Position numbers and translations under genes: made by a program | In this document: piece after piece, positions 34,968-46,379 of the stretch | How the letters are laid out: every line of letters starts with the position of its first letter | Position numbering within the stretch: the first letter of the stretch is position 1 | The notes under the pieces: model-generated | What the model saw: the letters and a program-made list of their open reading frames with translations, nothing else | Databases searched by the model: none | Told to the model about the DNA's origin: nothing | Assembly: GCA_022393335.1 (NCBI GenBank) | Contig: JAJEKB010021159.1 | Location: forward strand, 1,005,419 to 1,069,418 | Direction: 5' to 3' | Source of the DNA: Macrotrachela quadricornifera | Taxonomy: Eukaryota; Rotifera; Eurotatoria; Philodinida; Philodinidae | DNA: 64,000 nt

Positions 34968-37643
34968 AGTATGCCACATTAATATCAACTCAATTACAAA
35001 ACACAAAGACGAACTCCTAGCTAGATTCTCCAAATACGACATCATTTCTGTGAATGAAACTATCTTGAAGAGTGAACGTCAGTTCTCTCTCTTGGGTTAC
35101 AATGTTTACAGAAATGACCGTGTCGGGAAGTCTGGTGGTGGGGTTCTACTGGCAGTGAAACAACATATCAAATGTCGAGAAATGCTGAACAAGACAACAC
35201 GTCAAAATGAAGCGATAGCAGTAGAGATTGAAACGCATAATTTCAAATCAATACTGTTAGCATCAATTTACGTGCCACCGACAGCGCAGATCGACATTAG
35301 TTTATTTCATGAACTGTACAGTATTAACAACAATTGTGTTATTGTAGGTGATCTTAATACCACATTATATGAAATAGGATCAAGGAAGACTAATGCAAGA
35401 GGAAGACAGCTTCAAGAATTAATTAAAGATGGCTTGATCGATTGTGTCGATGATGATAGTGCAACATTTGAAAAATATGATTATGAAGAGAAACTCGATT
35501 GAATATTAGCCAGTCAGCCTCTGCTATCATTTATATCAAATGTAGAAACACATCCTCAAATCGGCACAATTACTGGGCACAAGCCGTTAACATTTGATAT
35601 TCCTTTTGGAGTGCAACTAAGACCACTATCTTCAAGAATATCATTTAACTTTAAAGCGGCAAAATGGCCATCATTTAGAAGCGAGTTAGATCAGCAACTA
35701 AAGAGGTGGAGAAATGATCGTCGATTGGATTCAACGGCAGATATAGAAGAATATACGTCGTTCATTACCAACAGCATATTGGTAGCAACGAAAGAAGCCT
35801 TTCCACCAGTTAAACAAAAATGCATCAGCTATACACCAAGTGAAGCTTCGAAGAGCTTGATCAAATTAAAGCATCAAGCATACCGAAGATGGAAGAAGAC
35901 TGGAGATTATAATGATAAACATCAATATTATAACTTCAAGATCTTGTTAACAAATTCACTTAAGAATGACAGAAGAAACAACTTCAACAAGTTAATGTCT
36001 TCACTCTGTCATAAGAAGATGTATTCGGAAGCTGTTTGGCGAACGGTGCGCAAGTTCCACAACAAACGGAGCAAGCAATCCTATGCGAACATCATGAAAT
36101 ATAACAACACCACAGCAACATCAGACAAGGAGAAAGCGGACCTATTCGCGGATTATTTTCAAAATGAAGTCTACTTTCAATCTGCTGATACACTACCATT
36201 TCATGATCAAGTAACTCGTCAAGCAAGCATCATCAAGAATGGATTTATAACCAATTCAAACACGACTAGGTGGAAGAGAATCACTGTTAAAGAAGTTAAA
36301 TCTCATCTTAAACAACTTCGTAACAGCTCTCCTGGTCCAGATAACATCCACAATAGGTGTTTGAAAAACTATTCAGAATTACTTGTCCAGCATCTAACCA
36401 ATCTGTACAATCAAATTTTGAAGAAAGGTTATATTCCAGAAGGGTGGAAAAAGGCCAATATTATTCTTCTATTGAAACCGAAAAAAGACAAGCAACATCC
36501 GTCAAGTTATCGACCGATTAGTCTCCTTAGTTGCCTCGGCAAACTACTGGAGAAAATCATCAAACAACGGCTAATGCTTGAACTCAATCGACGAAACATT
36601 CTACCACAACATCAAGCAGGATTTAGACCAGGCAAAAGCACAGTTTACAACATCGTAAGACTAGAACGATATGCGGAAGGACAACTAAGGCGGGAACGTC
36701 GAAGGCGTAATTCAGCTGTCGTTCTCTTCGATATTAAAGCGGCTTTTGACTCGGTATGGCATGATGGCTTGATTTATAAATTAAATGATCTACGTCTTCC
36801 TCGATACATTATTCAATATATGATCTCATTTCTTAACAAAAGAATGGCTGCAATTGAACTTGAAGGTGTATTATCACGTCCATTCAACTTAATGAGCGGA
36901 ACGCCACAAGGATCTCCGTTGTCACCATTATTGTATATCATATACACGGCAGATTCGATGAATGGAATACCGACTCATACAGAACATGGGTTATTCGCCG
37001 ATGATACAGCACTTTGGACATCAGGAAACACCATGACAATCCTGAATACAAGATTACAACAATCCATAGATGCATTCGAAAGTTGGTGCCAGTCATGGAA
37101 ATTAAAATTACAACCAACAAAAACAGAGTTGGTCCACTTCAGCATACATCCAAGGAAATCGTATAAACATCCAGTGGAGGTGAAAGTTGAAAATACAATC
37201 ATTAAACCATTGGATTATACAAGGTACTTGGGTGTTATGATAGACAAACGACTCAGATGGCGAAGTCATCTCGATTATATCGAAAGCAAGATTACCCCTC
37301 GGATTAGTCTTCTTAGATATCTATCGAGAATTACGTACGAACCCAACAGCAGGACGATGATAAACATCTACAAATCAATTGTACGCACAATGCTTATTTA
37401 TGGTTATCCTGTTCTACTGACAGCTGATTCAAAAGTATGGAACCGAATGCAAGTTATGCAAAACAAAGCACTTCGAGCTGCACTCGGTCTACCAATGTAC
37501 ACATCGGTGGATTACATACATAAGATCAGCAATGTCCATAAGATCAAGGATTATGCAATAGGATTGCTGAACAAGTCAATTCAAAATGCAACTGTAAATA
37601 ATGATATTATCTTGAAGAATCATCTACAAGACATATTTAATTC

Positions 37644-37650
<7 letters not shown>
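34960..37650 (+). pseudogene. LINE ORF2, AP endonuclease-reverse transcriptase, one premature stop
   Basis: The frame of 897 codons is interrupted only by TGA at 35500-35502, in KLD-stop-ILAS where relatives have Trp (TGG). The N-terminal part is an exonuclease/endonuclease/phosphatase-type endonuclease (KVCHININSITKHKDELL, SVNETIL, VGDLNTTL, TGHKPLTF), which nicks the target. The reverse transcriptase follows: PGPDNIHNRCLKNY, SYRPISLLSCLGKLLEKIIK, HQAGFRPGKST, VLFDIKAAFDSVWH, SGTPQGSPLSPLLY and the catalytic FADDTALW at about 37000. The C-terminus contains the usual thumb/connection region. The single nonsense change suggests an inactive but young copy. Confidence 0.9.
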
Positions 37651-37674
<24 letters not shown>

Positions 37675-37739
37675 CACCACCTACCTCGTCTTATAATATC
37701 AACGTCGACATACAAGATCACTGATGGATCAATAAAATT

Positions 37740-38260
37740 CATGTGGAAAATGTTATATCGGATTCGGCTATTTCGATCCAGCTATTTCATTTCTTCATAT
37801 ATTATCGTATTATTCAATATGATAATGGATCAATCTATTAGCTTATCTGTGTTCTTGTAATCATTCATAACGAAGTTAAGTTGATATATCGGCATATTCT
37901 AACAACATCGATTAATGATACACATTTACCCTGCTTCATTTTCATGTCTAATATGAAGTGAAGTAGATTTATCGGCTTATTCCAACACCATCGAACTATA
38001 TTATTCATTTACCCTGCTTCATCTTCATATCCAATATGAAGCGAAGTAGGTTTATCGGCTTATTCAACCACTATCGATTAATGTCATGGGTTTACTTCAC
38101 TTTATTCTCATATTATATATGAAATAAACTGAATCTATTGGCTTATTCAACAACCATCGAATAATGTCACTGAATTACCTCGCTCCACTTTCATATTATA
38201 TACGAAGTGAAGTTAATCAACTGGCTTATTCGTACCAAATCAATCATGAACTCTTTCTTT
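37740..38260. repeat. Imperfect ~85 bp tandem repeats in the LINE 3' UTR
   Basis: At least five diverged copies are seen. Each contains 'atatgaa(g)tgaa/taa(a)', 'atcggcttattc(c)aac' and 'atcg(a)tta/atgtca' followed by 'ttcattttcata'. They lie between the A run after ORF2 and the terminal poly(A), so they belong to the 3' UTR. Confidence 0.75.
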
Positions 38261-38615
38261 ACAGCTCTATTTTCATATTTAATATGAAATGGAGTCAATC
38301 TTTTTCTCTATTACATTCTTTTATTCTTTATCATATACCTTTTTCTTTCTCTTTCCCTTTTTTTCTTTCTTCCATGGTTATATACTATGCTCTCCATACA
38401 CACATCAATCTGCATATTAATCTCTTATCCAAGAAATGTATATTTCTTACCTATTCTGAGACATAAGACATATGTCACGAGTCTCGTCGTTGCTTTACCT
38501 AAACCAGCCTTATTGTAACATCGGTTGTGGATTTGTAACAGTTGTGTTTTTCTTTTCTCTATATTTCAATAATAAAAGGCTTTGACTCCAAAAAAAAAAA
38601 AAAAAAAACATAACA

Positions 38616-39920
38616 AAAACGTAAGATAAGCAGTAAAGATGAATATATCTTATTAATGTTTCGATATGTTTAAATGTATCATCTATTGGATTGTGGATGT
38701 TTTACTTTTTGTATATACAAATTAATTAATGTACACACGTCTATGTAAAATAATTAACTGAACACATGCCTATGTTTGCTTATAATATTACATAAAGAAA
38801 TATATTTTCAGCTGTTAGAGAAACCTTTCAGTTTCACTCTAGGTTTTTACATTAAACTATAATTAAGTTTCATTTGACAATTTGTTCATAATACATTAAA
38901 AGCAAAATAATCGTATTAATAAAGACATAATCAGACTTTTTAATGTTTCACATTTTTTTTTATGAATAAAAATAATAATCATAGATCTGTTCCACATAGG
39001 TATTAAATAGAGATAATTCTATTCTTCTCATCATCTCCATACACACAATGATTAGTATATTTGTTTATATTTAGTCCTTGAGCACAATGGAAAGAAACAT
39101 ATTAACTTAACACCGAATTAAGTAATATGATTGGTTTATTCCTATTAATCAATGATAATCTTTGTCATCGAACAAAGAAAAGAACACTGATATAAAAGAA
39201 GAGAAAAACATTAATTCGATTTATTTGAAAGCTAGATAATTCAATTGTAACATGTTAGTTATTTCTATCCATGACACAGCTAAGAAAGTTTAATAGGATA
39301 AACAAAGTAATAGTAATAAAAGCAATGCTTTTTTTATTTCGACTGATTTAGACATTTGAGAATTTTTCTTCGAATAAATTGCTTGTGTAATTTACTGGTA
39401 CAGATCATGTGTTCTTTCATATCTCCCTGACTTAAATAGACACGACATCAAATTTTTTTCAATTTATTCAAAACAACATTGTGAATTAGATCTTATAATA
39501 AAATTTTGTGTTCGTGACTCTTAATATCTAACACATACGACGACGTCAGTCATAAATTATATTCACTATACAGCAAAGAAATATATTTCATATCCTATTT
39601 TGAAGAAACCAGTGAGTTATGTTGTAGGTCTGTTTTATTGAAATTGTGCTTATTGAGGAGTAGAGTATATGAACGGTTCATATAAGTGAGAGGTATATAA
39701 ACAGACATCATATAGAGGATACATTGAGTAAAATATATATGATATCACATGTACGAAGAAAAGAATAAATCAAAGCACGAGTTGAATATTTAGAAATTTA
39801 CTACTTAAATTAATCATTTTAATGCCTCATCAGCAAGCATTTTTAAGGGTGAATTGTGACAGTTTTTTTCCATTATAATTATGTAAATTTTGGATCATTT
39901 TAATGCCATTTTTTCCTTAA
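38616..39920. other. No gene seen
   Basis: AT-rich flank after the LINE target duplication. No recognisable feature. Confidence 0.45.
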
Positions 39921-40142
39921 AAAATTTGGCTAGGTCACTCCAACAAAAAACGTCATCAATGCGAATTAATAGATGGGGATAAGAGATTCAATCGTGATAT
40001 TGATAGTGCAAGAGCAGCAATTGATAATATCAATCAACGTCTCAAAACATATACTGTATTGGGTAATGTTTATAGAGGAGCTATTAATGATTTGCATAAG
40101 TTGACTAAAATCGTACAGTTATTTCTACTCTATTCGAAATGA
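39921..40142 (+). pseudogene. C-terminal fragment of a DDE transposase (Harbinger-like?)
   Basis: A 73-codon open stretch reads KKRHQCELIDGDKRFNRDID then SARAAIDNINQRLKTYTVLG and NVYRGAINDLHKLTKIV before a stop. The pattern R-x-x-I-x-x-ARxxIxNIxxRLKxxxxL followed by a helical tail resembles the end of DDE_Tnp_4/Harbinger-type transposases. No upstream catalytic part was found within 300 bp, so this is a remnant at best. Confidence 0.45.
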
Positions 40143-41625
40143 ACTTGAATAAACATGTTATTCGTTGATAAGCAAAATGATAAGATGCATTTCCTGCTTA
40201 ACTATTTAATAATAAAACTCTACGATCATTACTTCATATTATTTTGATTTTCTTGGCAAAACTGATGTGTACTAACAAATTAGACCTGAAGTAACTTTTA
40301 ACCCAACCATTTTAAATACATAATTAATATTATTCGTTTCCACTGACATACAGGTCTCGCATAGTAATAGATCATTAACATTACATAGACACATGGATAA
40401 CTACAGAGTTTTGTTTAAAAGAATTCTTTTTTTGCGTTGTTATATCGTCAAGATTACTCGCAATATATTGAAGAGAAAATATTATCACTATATGTAAATA
40501 ATAAAGCAAGAAACAGAACATCGAGCGTAGACTTTCTCTTTCTTATAAAGTTGATAGATACAAACTACAATATTGTGAAGAAGCTCTATATGCTATGGAT
40601 TCTCCTCATACTTACAATGTCATAGATTGATGCATCGTAACACTGTCTTATGCTATATTGTTTTATGATTATTTCCTCTTTCCTCTTCACGTACATGTAA
40701 GTAATAATATATCTTATTGATAAATGTAATGTTTCTTTTTCTCTTCTCATACAACGAATATTTTCTGTCGTTTACTGAATAAAAGATTCAATGTTTTATG
40801 AAATTATGTGTAGGAGACAGATAGCAAAGATGTCGATCGCGACTAATAGTCTGCCGTTGTCGCGATGGTATTTTAAAAAATTTGTTGGTTTTCAAGAATA
40901 TGATTGATTTCAATTGGTACTACTGCTGCTAATTGACCAGATTCGGAAAGTATTATCGTATAGCATACATAATTACTTCTAGAAAGAAAATTATAAAAAT
41001 TAGTTCAGAAGTTTATTATCGCAATTTGATGAACAGCGATCAAAAAATAACTGGATATCGATTAATTATGTCATTGGTTTCTATTTTAGCTCGCGTCGAA
41101 GTGTACGATGATCATCAAATACCACAAAGTTTCGCGAAACTTTCTGAGAGTCGTCCGACATCTTTTTTTCCAGTACATGGTAAATGATTTCTATTCATAT
41201 TGTAACATGAACAATTGATTACGCATGAATTTAAATATCTGTATCAAAACACTTTTTCGATTGATAAACTAGAAAAAGTTAACTTGAAAAGTGTAATAGG
41301 AAATTATTTTAATTAACGAGTGTTAATGAGTGTCTGTATTTCTCTTTGAACTTGTCGAAGAAATAAGAATTAATGAACAAATATAAAATTTATGTAAAGT
41401 TAATTGAGTATAACTTTACATATTTATTTTCTAATTAAAAATGAAATATTAATTTCTAGAATTTAGTTGATAAACTTCAAATGCAAAGAGGATCAATAAT
41501 AGATGGTCTATTTGACGCATGATCTATAGCGGATATTATTTAAATTAAAGTATTTATTTAATTAAATTTATTTTGTTATAGTTGATGAGCTTTATCTAAC
41601 AGAAGTTCATTTTGAGTTAACCCTT
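40143..41625. other. Possible eroded coding pieces, none assignable
   Basis: Two stretches have codon-like composition: 40437-40625 (62 codons, ending LYMLWILLILTMS) and 40933-41187 (84 codons, GYRLIMSLVSILARVEVYDD, ending before a possible CATG|GTAAATG donor). Neither resembles a family known to me, and no consistent splice structure links them. The rest is AT-rich. Confidence 0.3.
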
Positions 41626-42090
41626 CTATTCCCAACTCCAGTTGACACCGATGATTCCTTCACGGAGACTTCCTCTGTTGACCTGTTTGAAGACTTTTTG
41701 AGACAAGTCGAGGTTGTTGTATCCACAGTTTTCGCATTTATCCACAATGCGAACTCGGTGAGCAGTTCCATGAGGCCCTCTAACAATGATGGACTTTCCG
41801 CATATTGGATTCTTGTTTACATTATTTACCCAACGATCTCCCCCAAATGTATACCATTGTTGAGCATTCTGTCACGAGAAGAATAATGAAAAAGGAAATG
41901 TGATAGCTGTGCATTAACTTACCATAGCTACCCAATTGCCTCCGTTCCACCAAGGACTGTAGAGCAAGCCGCATGCTCCTCTTCCCGCTGATCCTGGATC
42001 GTGCCAAGTGGCACGTCCTCTTTGACCCATGCAAACTATGATGAGACCAAAAAAAAGAACAGATACGAGCCAAAATTTGTTCATTTCCAT
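41626..42090 (-). CDS. Small secreted double-psi beta-barrel protein (expansin/RlpA/barwin-like)
   Basis: Two exons, 42090-41923 and 41868-41626, flank a 54 bp GT-AG intron (phase 0) and give 136 residues. ATG at 42090 or 42084 starts a signal peptide (MNKFWLVSVLFFGLIIVCMG). The mature part begins RGRATWHDPGSAGRGACG, the entry motif of double-psi beta-barrels (G-x-ATWYD-x-G...GACG). It ends with VRIVDKCENCGYNNLDLSQ, matching the VxDxCxxC...xxLDLS block with the catalytic-type Asp, and then REGIIGVNWSWE. Four cysteines could form two disulfides. Relatives loosen or bind cell-wall polysaccharide (expansins, barwins) or cleave peptidoglycan (RlpA). A longer frame overlaps it in another phase, so the gene is easy to miss. 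Substrate and origin cannot be told from sequence alone. Confidence 0.85.
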
Positions 42091-42784
42091 ATATATCTAG
42101 AAAATTCAAATCCACTTTTGCCTAAGATCTGGGAGAGGCCAAATATATTTTTTTCTTAAATATAAAACATTTTCAAATTGGTAAAGACCAACTGGTCCTA
42201 CTGGAAACAACTCTATGATATTTAAATCAAGGGATGGAATAAGACTTTGACAGTCTACAAGCATCTTCTTACTTCATACAGCTGTAGAAGTTTGGTGATA
42301 AGAGTTGTAAAACAAATACATAAAATGAAGTCAATTATGTGCTGGTTATATACACAAGCGATGACTCAATGACGTGTAAAAAAGACATCATGTAATGTAT
42401 ATCATGAGTTCGTATGGAATGGGTCTTTCCCATTCTATGTTATGAGATGTTTTTAAAAATGTTGCATCCCATAGAATGGGATAGAACGAAAAAAATCGCC
42501 CCACAGAATTAATGATTCTGAGGTGCTTCATAGAATGGCATTATCTTTATCTTCCTGTTCTTACTTCGTACGGCATGTTGTAGTTTATCCCTAGCTTATC
42601 TCTCTTAGTTTCTATATTCATAATTCTTTCCTCTCATATTCTTTTTTTCCTTTGATGGACGGGTATAAAGGTACACGGTCTACCCCATATTCGTTCCATT
42701 TTTCGTCCCACTCTATATTTATTGATTAAGAAAAATCTTATTAGTACGAGAGAGTGATATCTTGCTGTAATATTTAATTATGTG
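42091..42784. other. Intergenic with small repeated hairpin words
   Basis: About 42415-42540 contains three copies of cattctatg or its complement (catagaatgg) that can pair. Otherwise no feature was recognised. Confidence 0.45.
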
Positions 42785-43093
42785 ATGAGGATGGATATAA
42801 ACGTGATTCAGGTTCATGTCAGACAATGGAAGAAATTATACGATAGAATAAATGAAGAACTTCTCGAATTATTGAAAGAACATGAAAATGGACAATTAAC
42901 TTCATCTGAATTAGTTATTAAATCAGAGAAAGCTGTTCTCTTTCTCGTAGAGAAGAGTCTTGCAAACGTAAATTGTCTGATTGATTATATGTCTGCACAA
43001 GGTCAAAAAAGCATGTTATTAATGTTCTCTATAAAACTTGACCAAAAGGTTTTCGAGGATGATGAGTTTAAATTTGAGATTCATTTTAATTGA
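42785..43093 (+). CDS. Hypothetical helical protein, 102 aa
   Basis: ATG at 42785, or the following ATG at 42791. The product is hydrophilic and strongly helical with heptad-like Leu/Ile spacing (WKKLYDRINEELLELLKEHE). It is not recognised. It could be a small gene or a single exon; the stop is followed by AT-rich sequence. No homologue occurs elsewhere in the window. Confidence 0.4.
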   Translation: MRMDINVIQVHVRQWKKLYDRINEELLELLKEHENGQLTSSELVIKSEKAVLFLVEKSLANVNCLIDYMSAQGQKSMLLMFSIKLDQKVFEDDEFKFEIHFN

Positions 43094-43163
43094 TTATTAA
43101 TTAATTATTAAATCATTGTAATTCCCTAGACTGGAAGGCTAGGATCTGCAGAACGTAAATTCA

Positions 43164-43192
43164 CCTATATCTGTCTGTCTGTCCGTCTGTCG
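43164..43192. repeat. (TCTG)n-type microsatellite
   Basis: A short run of tctg/tccg units (tctgtctgtctgtccgtctg) lies just upstream of the foldback element. Confidence 0.7.
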
Positions 43193-43336
43193 GTAACGCC
43201 ACACAGTACAAATGACCATTTAACAACTATAGTTGGAATGTCCATAGTAACTGTCGTACAAATAATTAAAATTATAACAGCTATGCCTAAGCACTCACAG
43301 TAACTATAATGTAAAATCCCATAGTATGAATAGTAC

Positions 43337-44244
43337 TTAGGATTATCCAAAAGTAGCGGCGGAGGCCTTTTTTATACTAATCGAACTATATTCAACTACG
43401 AGCATTATAATAAAATCTGGACAAAAACTTTTTTCGTTGAATTCTAGCTGGTTATTTTATATCATAATGGATGAAACACTGTTGAATTTCATTTTATGAT
43501 TTTATCATTTTGTCGTCGTTTAACAAGTTATATTAAAATCCCGAAATATATCACAAGATGCAGCGTGAAAAGCTCTATAATTCATGAAGGGCTACTTATT
43601 TTATGGTTGCATTTTTTTGTCTTTAAAATGGGGAAAACTCTAAGCAACCAAATTTCGATGTTGCGAAAACAGGACTGTTTGTTTACTAAGAGTTATATTC
43701 TTTTTTGTTCATGTCATCTTTTTATAGTTGTTCTTTGTAAATTGTCTTCTCTTTTCATGCTGCATCCCGTAGTATATTTTGTTTTTCTAATAAACATATT
43801 AAGTAATAATAAGATAATATAGATAAAAATGAATGCGGCGTTTGCCAAAGAAAGATCTTGTTTTTTCAATGTTGAAATTTAGTCGCTCAGAGTTTTGTTT
43901 CTTTGAAAACAAAAGAGTGTAACTATGAAATAAGTAGCCCCTTAGAAATTGTAGAGTTTTTCACGCTGCATTTTGTAGTATTTTTGGGTTTTAATACAAC
44001 TTGTTAAACGATGAAAAAATGGAATACAAAATACTCTACACGTTATGATCTAAAATAACCAACTAGATATCAACAAAAATAATTTTTATCAAAATTCCAT
44101 TACTGTGGTATTAGGTGAATATTGATTAAATAGCATAGAAAGATAGATTGAAAGACACTCTATCTATTCATAAAAAAAAGAAAATTGTTTTTCCTTATAA
44201 TAAGAAAAAACGATTCTAACGACACTACTTTTGGATTGTCGTAA
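43337..44244. mobile_element. Old foldback element, TIR TTAGG...CCAAAAGTAG
   Basis: The left end ttaggattatccaaaagtag is mirrored by ctacttttggattgtcgtaa at the right. Inverse similarity then continues, with many mismatches, over about 350 bp on each side. For example, tgcagcgtgaaaagctctat near 43560 pairs with tgtagagtttttcacgctgc near 43955. The loop is about 150 bp. The terminal motif matches the younger element at 23591-24501, so this is an older member of that family. No transposase frame is present. Confidence 0.8.
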
Positions 44245-44576
44245 GTAGCTCTCGCAAGCGAAACAGTACCTAAATAATCTGCACGTGTCAGATATTTGTG
44301 ATAGTAAATATGATCGATAAATTTTAGAAGTAGAGATTTTGATTTTATTACATTGAAAATTAGTGTTAATGGAATCGCTATTGATGATAATGAGGAAACA
44401 TCAATATGACTGTTGTATGTTCATTCAACACAATCTTTCTTTCTTAAATTTAGTTCTAACATAGGAGATCTTGATTATTTTTATTTTTTTTTTCGGAAGT
44501 ATGAGATAAATTAGTTTAGAAATGTATTTATTACAAAAAGAGAAATTCTAATGATTCAATTTAAGCTAAACTCATA

Positions 44577-46379
44577 TCATTTACTAAGCAATCGAATTTT
44601 GTTGTTTTGAGCAAAAATTTGACTTAATATGCGTTCATAATGAATACAATTATTGTTAACATTGATATTCGATAAATATAGTTGAATTAAATCCGAATGT
44701 ATCCATAAAATTGGTTGTTTATTACAGGATAATTCAGAAAGGAAGTAACAATTATCATTTTGTGGTCGACAAATAAATATTGGAATATAATTACTAATTT
44801 TATATTCAAAACTTAAACGAATTTCAAATGCTAATGTAGACGTTGAACTTCGTTGAAGGCCTGCTGTTCCTTGCCACGGTTGTCGATGTAAATTTGGTCC
44901 AACTTGAATTAAAAATTGTCCACTATCTGATGATTTATTATGAATACTTAATCGTACAGTACCCGGTAATAAGAATTTTAAATCGTCTAATTCATATTTA
45001 TTTTTTGCTGCTGTATTTGATTCATATGAACAGATATATTTAATTGCATTTATTAAACTTGAAAATAAAACATGTCGTCTTAATAATTCATTTTGTTGTT
45101 GTTGTTGTGGTTCATAAATTTGAGCTAAAAATTTTAATTCATCATTTGGTTTAAGTTGAGCTTCAGCTAATTCTGGATGATAACGACTATGTAATATAGG
45201 TTCAATCATACTTGGTATTATGTCATTCAATGATAGTTCACGAACTTTAGCTAAGAAACTATCACGTGTATTACACATTAGTAATTCATTTTTTTTTTCG
45301 AAAAATGGTTTTGAAAATTGTTCAAATTTATTGGAATAGATTTCTTGACGTTTTCGAATAAATGTTTCTAATGCTTGTGGTTGTCGAATTTTCCATGCTT
45401 GTTCTAATGAATCATGTGATGTTAATATAACTTCATTACAAATATCTAATTGTTTAGCTATTTCATGTAAACACTTTGAATAAGCTTGAATATGTACATC
45501 TAAAAATGTATCATATGAAGCATATCGACGACCATCTTGTACGACAAATATTCGAATTGGTTTTATTGTAGCATTATAAGTTTCATCAATTGTTTGTATT
45601 AACCATTTAATACTACATTTAATAGACGATAATACGTATAACAATTGTTCTGCTTTATCAAAGTCTAAAACAATATAATTATGAGACAATTCTTGACGTA
45701 ATATGTCAACATGATATTCTTGAGTTTTAATATCTGTATATGTAGAATGACATTTTGGGATGAGAATCTTTAGAATAGCATTACGAAAATCTATAATTGT
45801 TTTTACATCAGGTTGTACTATCTTATCAAATAATTTAAGTAACATCTGAGTATAATTTTCTGTTGCAATCTTTATAGCTTTAACAATAGACCATAATTGT
45901 AATAATGCAACAGCTTCACCTAAATCCGGTAAATAGCCATCATTTTTTGCTCGATTTCGATCACGACATGGTAACATTAAAATAGAAAATGTTAAACCAT
46001 CCTTATGCATTAAACCATTTCTTATCAAAGATTCACGTAATTTAAGTTGTTTTTCATCATTTGGTATTGCACCACGTCGGATTCCACGACTAAATAATAT
46101 TTCAATAATTATGTGCACAAGAGTTATTCGTTGATTAGATAAATAAGACCATCGAGGTTCAGTTGGCGCTCGTTGTATGACGTTTTTTGCTATACGTTCA
46201 GCTAGAATTTTTGCTTCTTCTTTTATTTTATTAAAAAATAAAGTTTGAACACATTCGGTACTAACTTCAATGTATGGAAACCAGTGTGTTGTTGAAATAA
46301 ATTTATCAAATTGTGATTCTAACTGTTTGAATAAACTATGTGTACTTGAATCTGAATTATAATTAGTCGTTGTTGTCAT
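44577..46379 (-). CDS. DIT1/PvcA-like (isocyanide synthase family) protein
   Basis: 600 residues in one exon from ATG at 46379; the open frame extends 20 codons upstream without an ATG. Three blocks appear in the order found in DIT1_PvcA proteins: LPCRDRNRAKNDGYLPDLGE at about residues 137-155 (family PxKxxNRxKVxGxLPDxGE); IRIFVVQDGRRY at about 275-286 (family IxIxSDGRxF); and VRLSIHNKS...QFLIQVGP...QPWQG at about 475-505 (family RLSIHxx...KxxIxLxP...PWHG). PvcA-type enzymes convert the amino group of Tyr or Trp to an isonitrile using ribulose-5-phosphate; yeast Dit1 makes a dityrosine spore-wall precursor. The protein is longer than bacterial PvcA and closer to fungal sizes. Several family residues are changed (Gln for Ser before DGR, PWQG for PWHG), so activity is uncertain. 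It is divergent from the sugar transporter, with 481 bp between start codons. Confidence 0.62.
   Translation of the reverse strand: MTTTTNYNSDSSTHSLFKQLESQFDKFISTTHWFPYIEVSTECVQTLFFNKIKEEAKILAERIAKNVIQRAPTEPRWSYLSNQRITLVHIIIEILFSRGIRRGAIPNDEKQLKLRESLIRNGLMHKDGLTFSILMLPCRDRNRAKNDGYLPDLGEAVALLQLWSIVKAIKIATENYTQMLLKLFDKIVQPDVKTIIDFRNAILKILIPKCHSTYTDIKTQEYHVDILRQELSHNYIVLDFDKAEQLLYVLSSIKCSIKWLIQTIDETYNATIKPIRIFVVQDGRRYASYDTFLDVHIQAYSKCLHEIAKQLDICNEVILTSHDSLEQAWKIRQPQALETFIRKRQEIYSNKFEQFSKPFFEKKNELLMCNTRDSFLAKVRELSLNDIIPSMIEPILHSRYHPELAEAQLKPNDELKFLAQIYEPQQQQQNELLRRHVLFSSLINAIKYICSYESNTAAKNKYELDDLKFLLPGTVRLSIHNKSSDSGQFLIQVGPNLHRQPWQGTAGLQRSSTSTLAFEIRLSFEYKISNYIPIFICRPQNDNCYFLSELSCNKQPILWIHSDLIQLYLSNINVNNNCIHYERILSQIFAQNNKIRLLSK

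Larger units (their letters stand above)
33314..38608 (+). mobile_element. Near full-length LINE (Jockey-like non-LTR retrotransposon) with TSD
   Basis: Element with 5' UTR, ORF1, ORF2, a long 3' UTR and a terminal poly(A) tract (38590-38608), preceded by aataaaa at about 38571. The target duplication is cataaca (with flanking A's: 33301-33313 and about 38603-38615). ORF1 and ORF2 overlap by 8 nt (34960-34967). An internal 24-base A run follows ORF2 directly. The 3' UTR holds tandem repeats. Completeness, the intact TSD and only one visible lesion indicate recent insertion. The clade call rests on CCHC knuckles in ORF1 and the AP endonuclease-RT order, and should be treated as provisional. 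Confidence 0.9.

Noticed and set aside
38164..38466. Plus-strand frame of 100 codons
   Set aside because: Lies in the repeat-bearing 3' UTR of the LINE; hydrophobic low-complexity product.
41822..42115. 97-codon minus-strand frame as the gene at this locus
   Set aside because: The overlapping two-exon frame has signal peptide, splice sites and double-psi beta-barrel motifs. The longer frame is its shadow.
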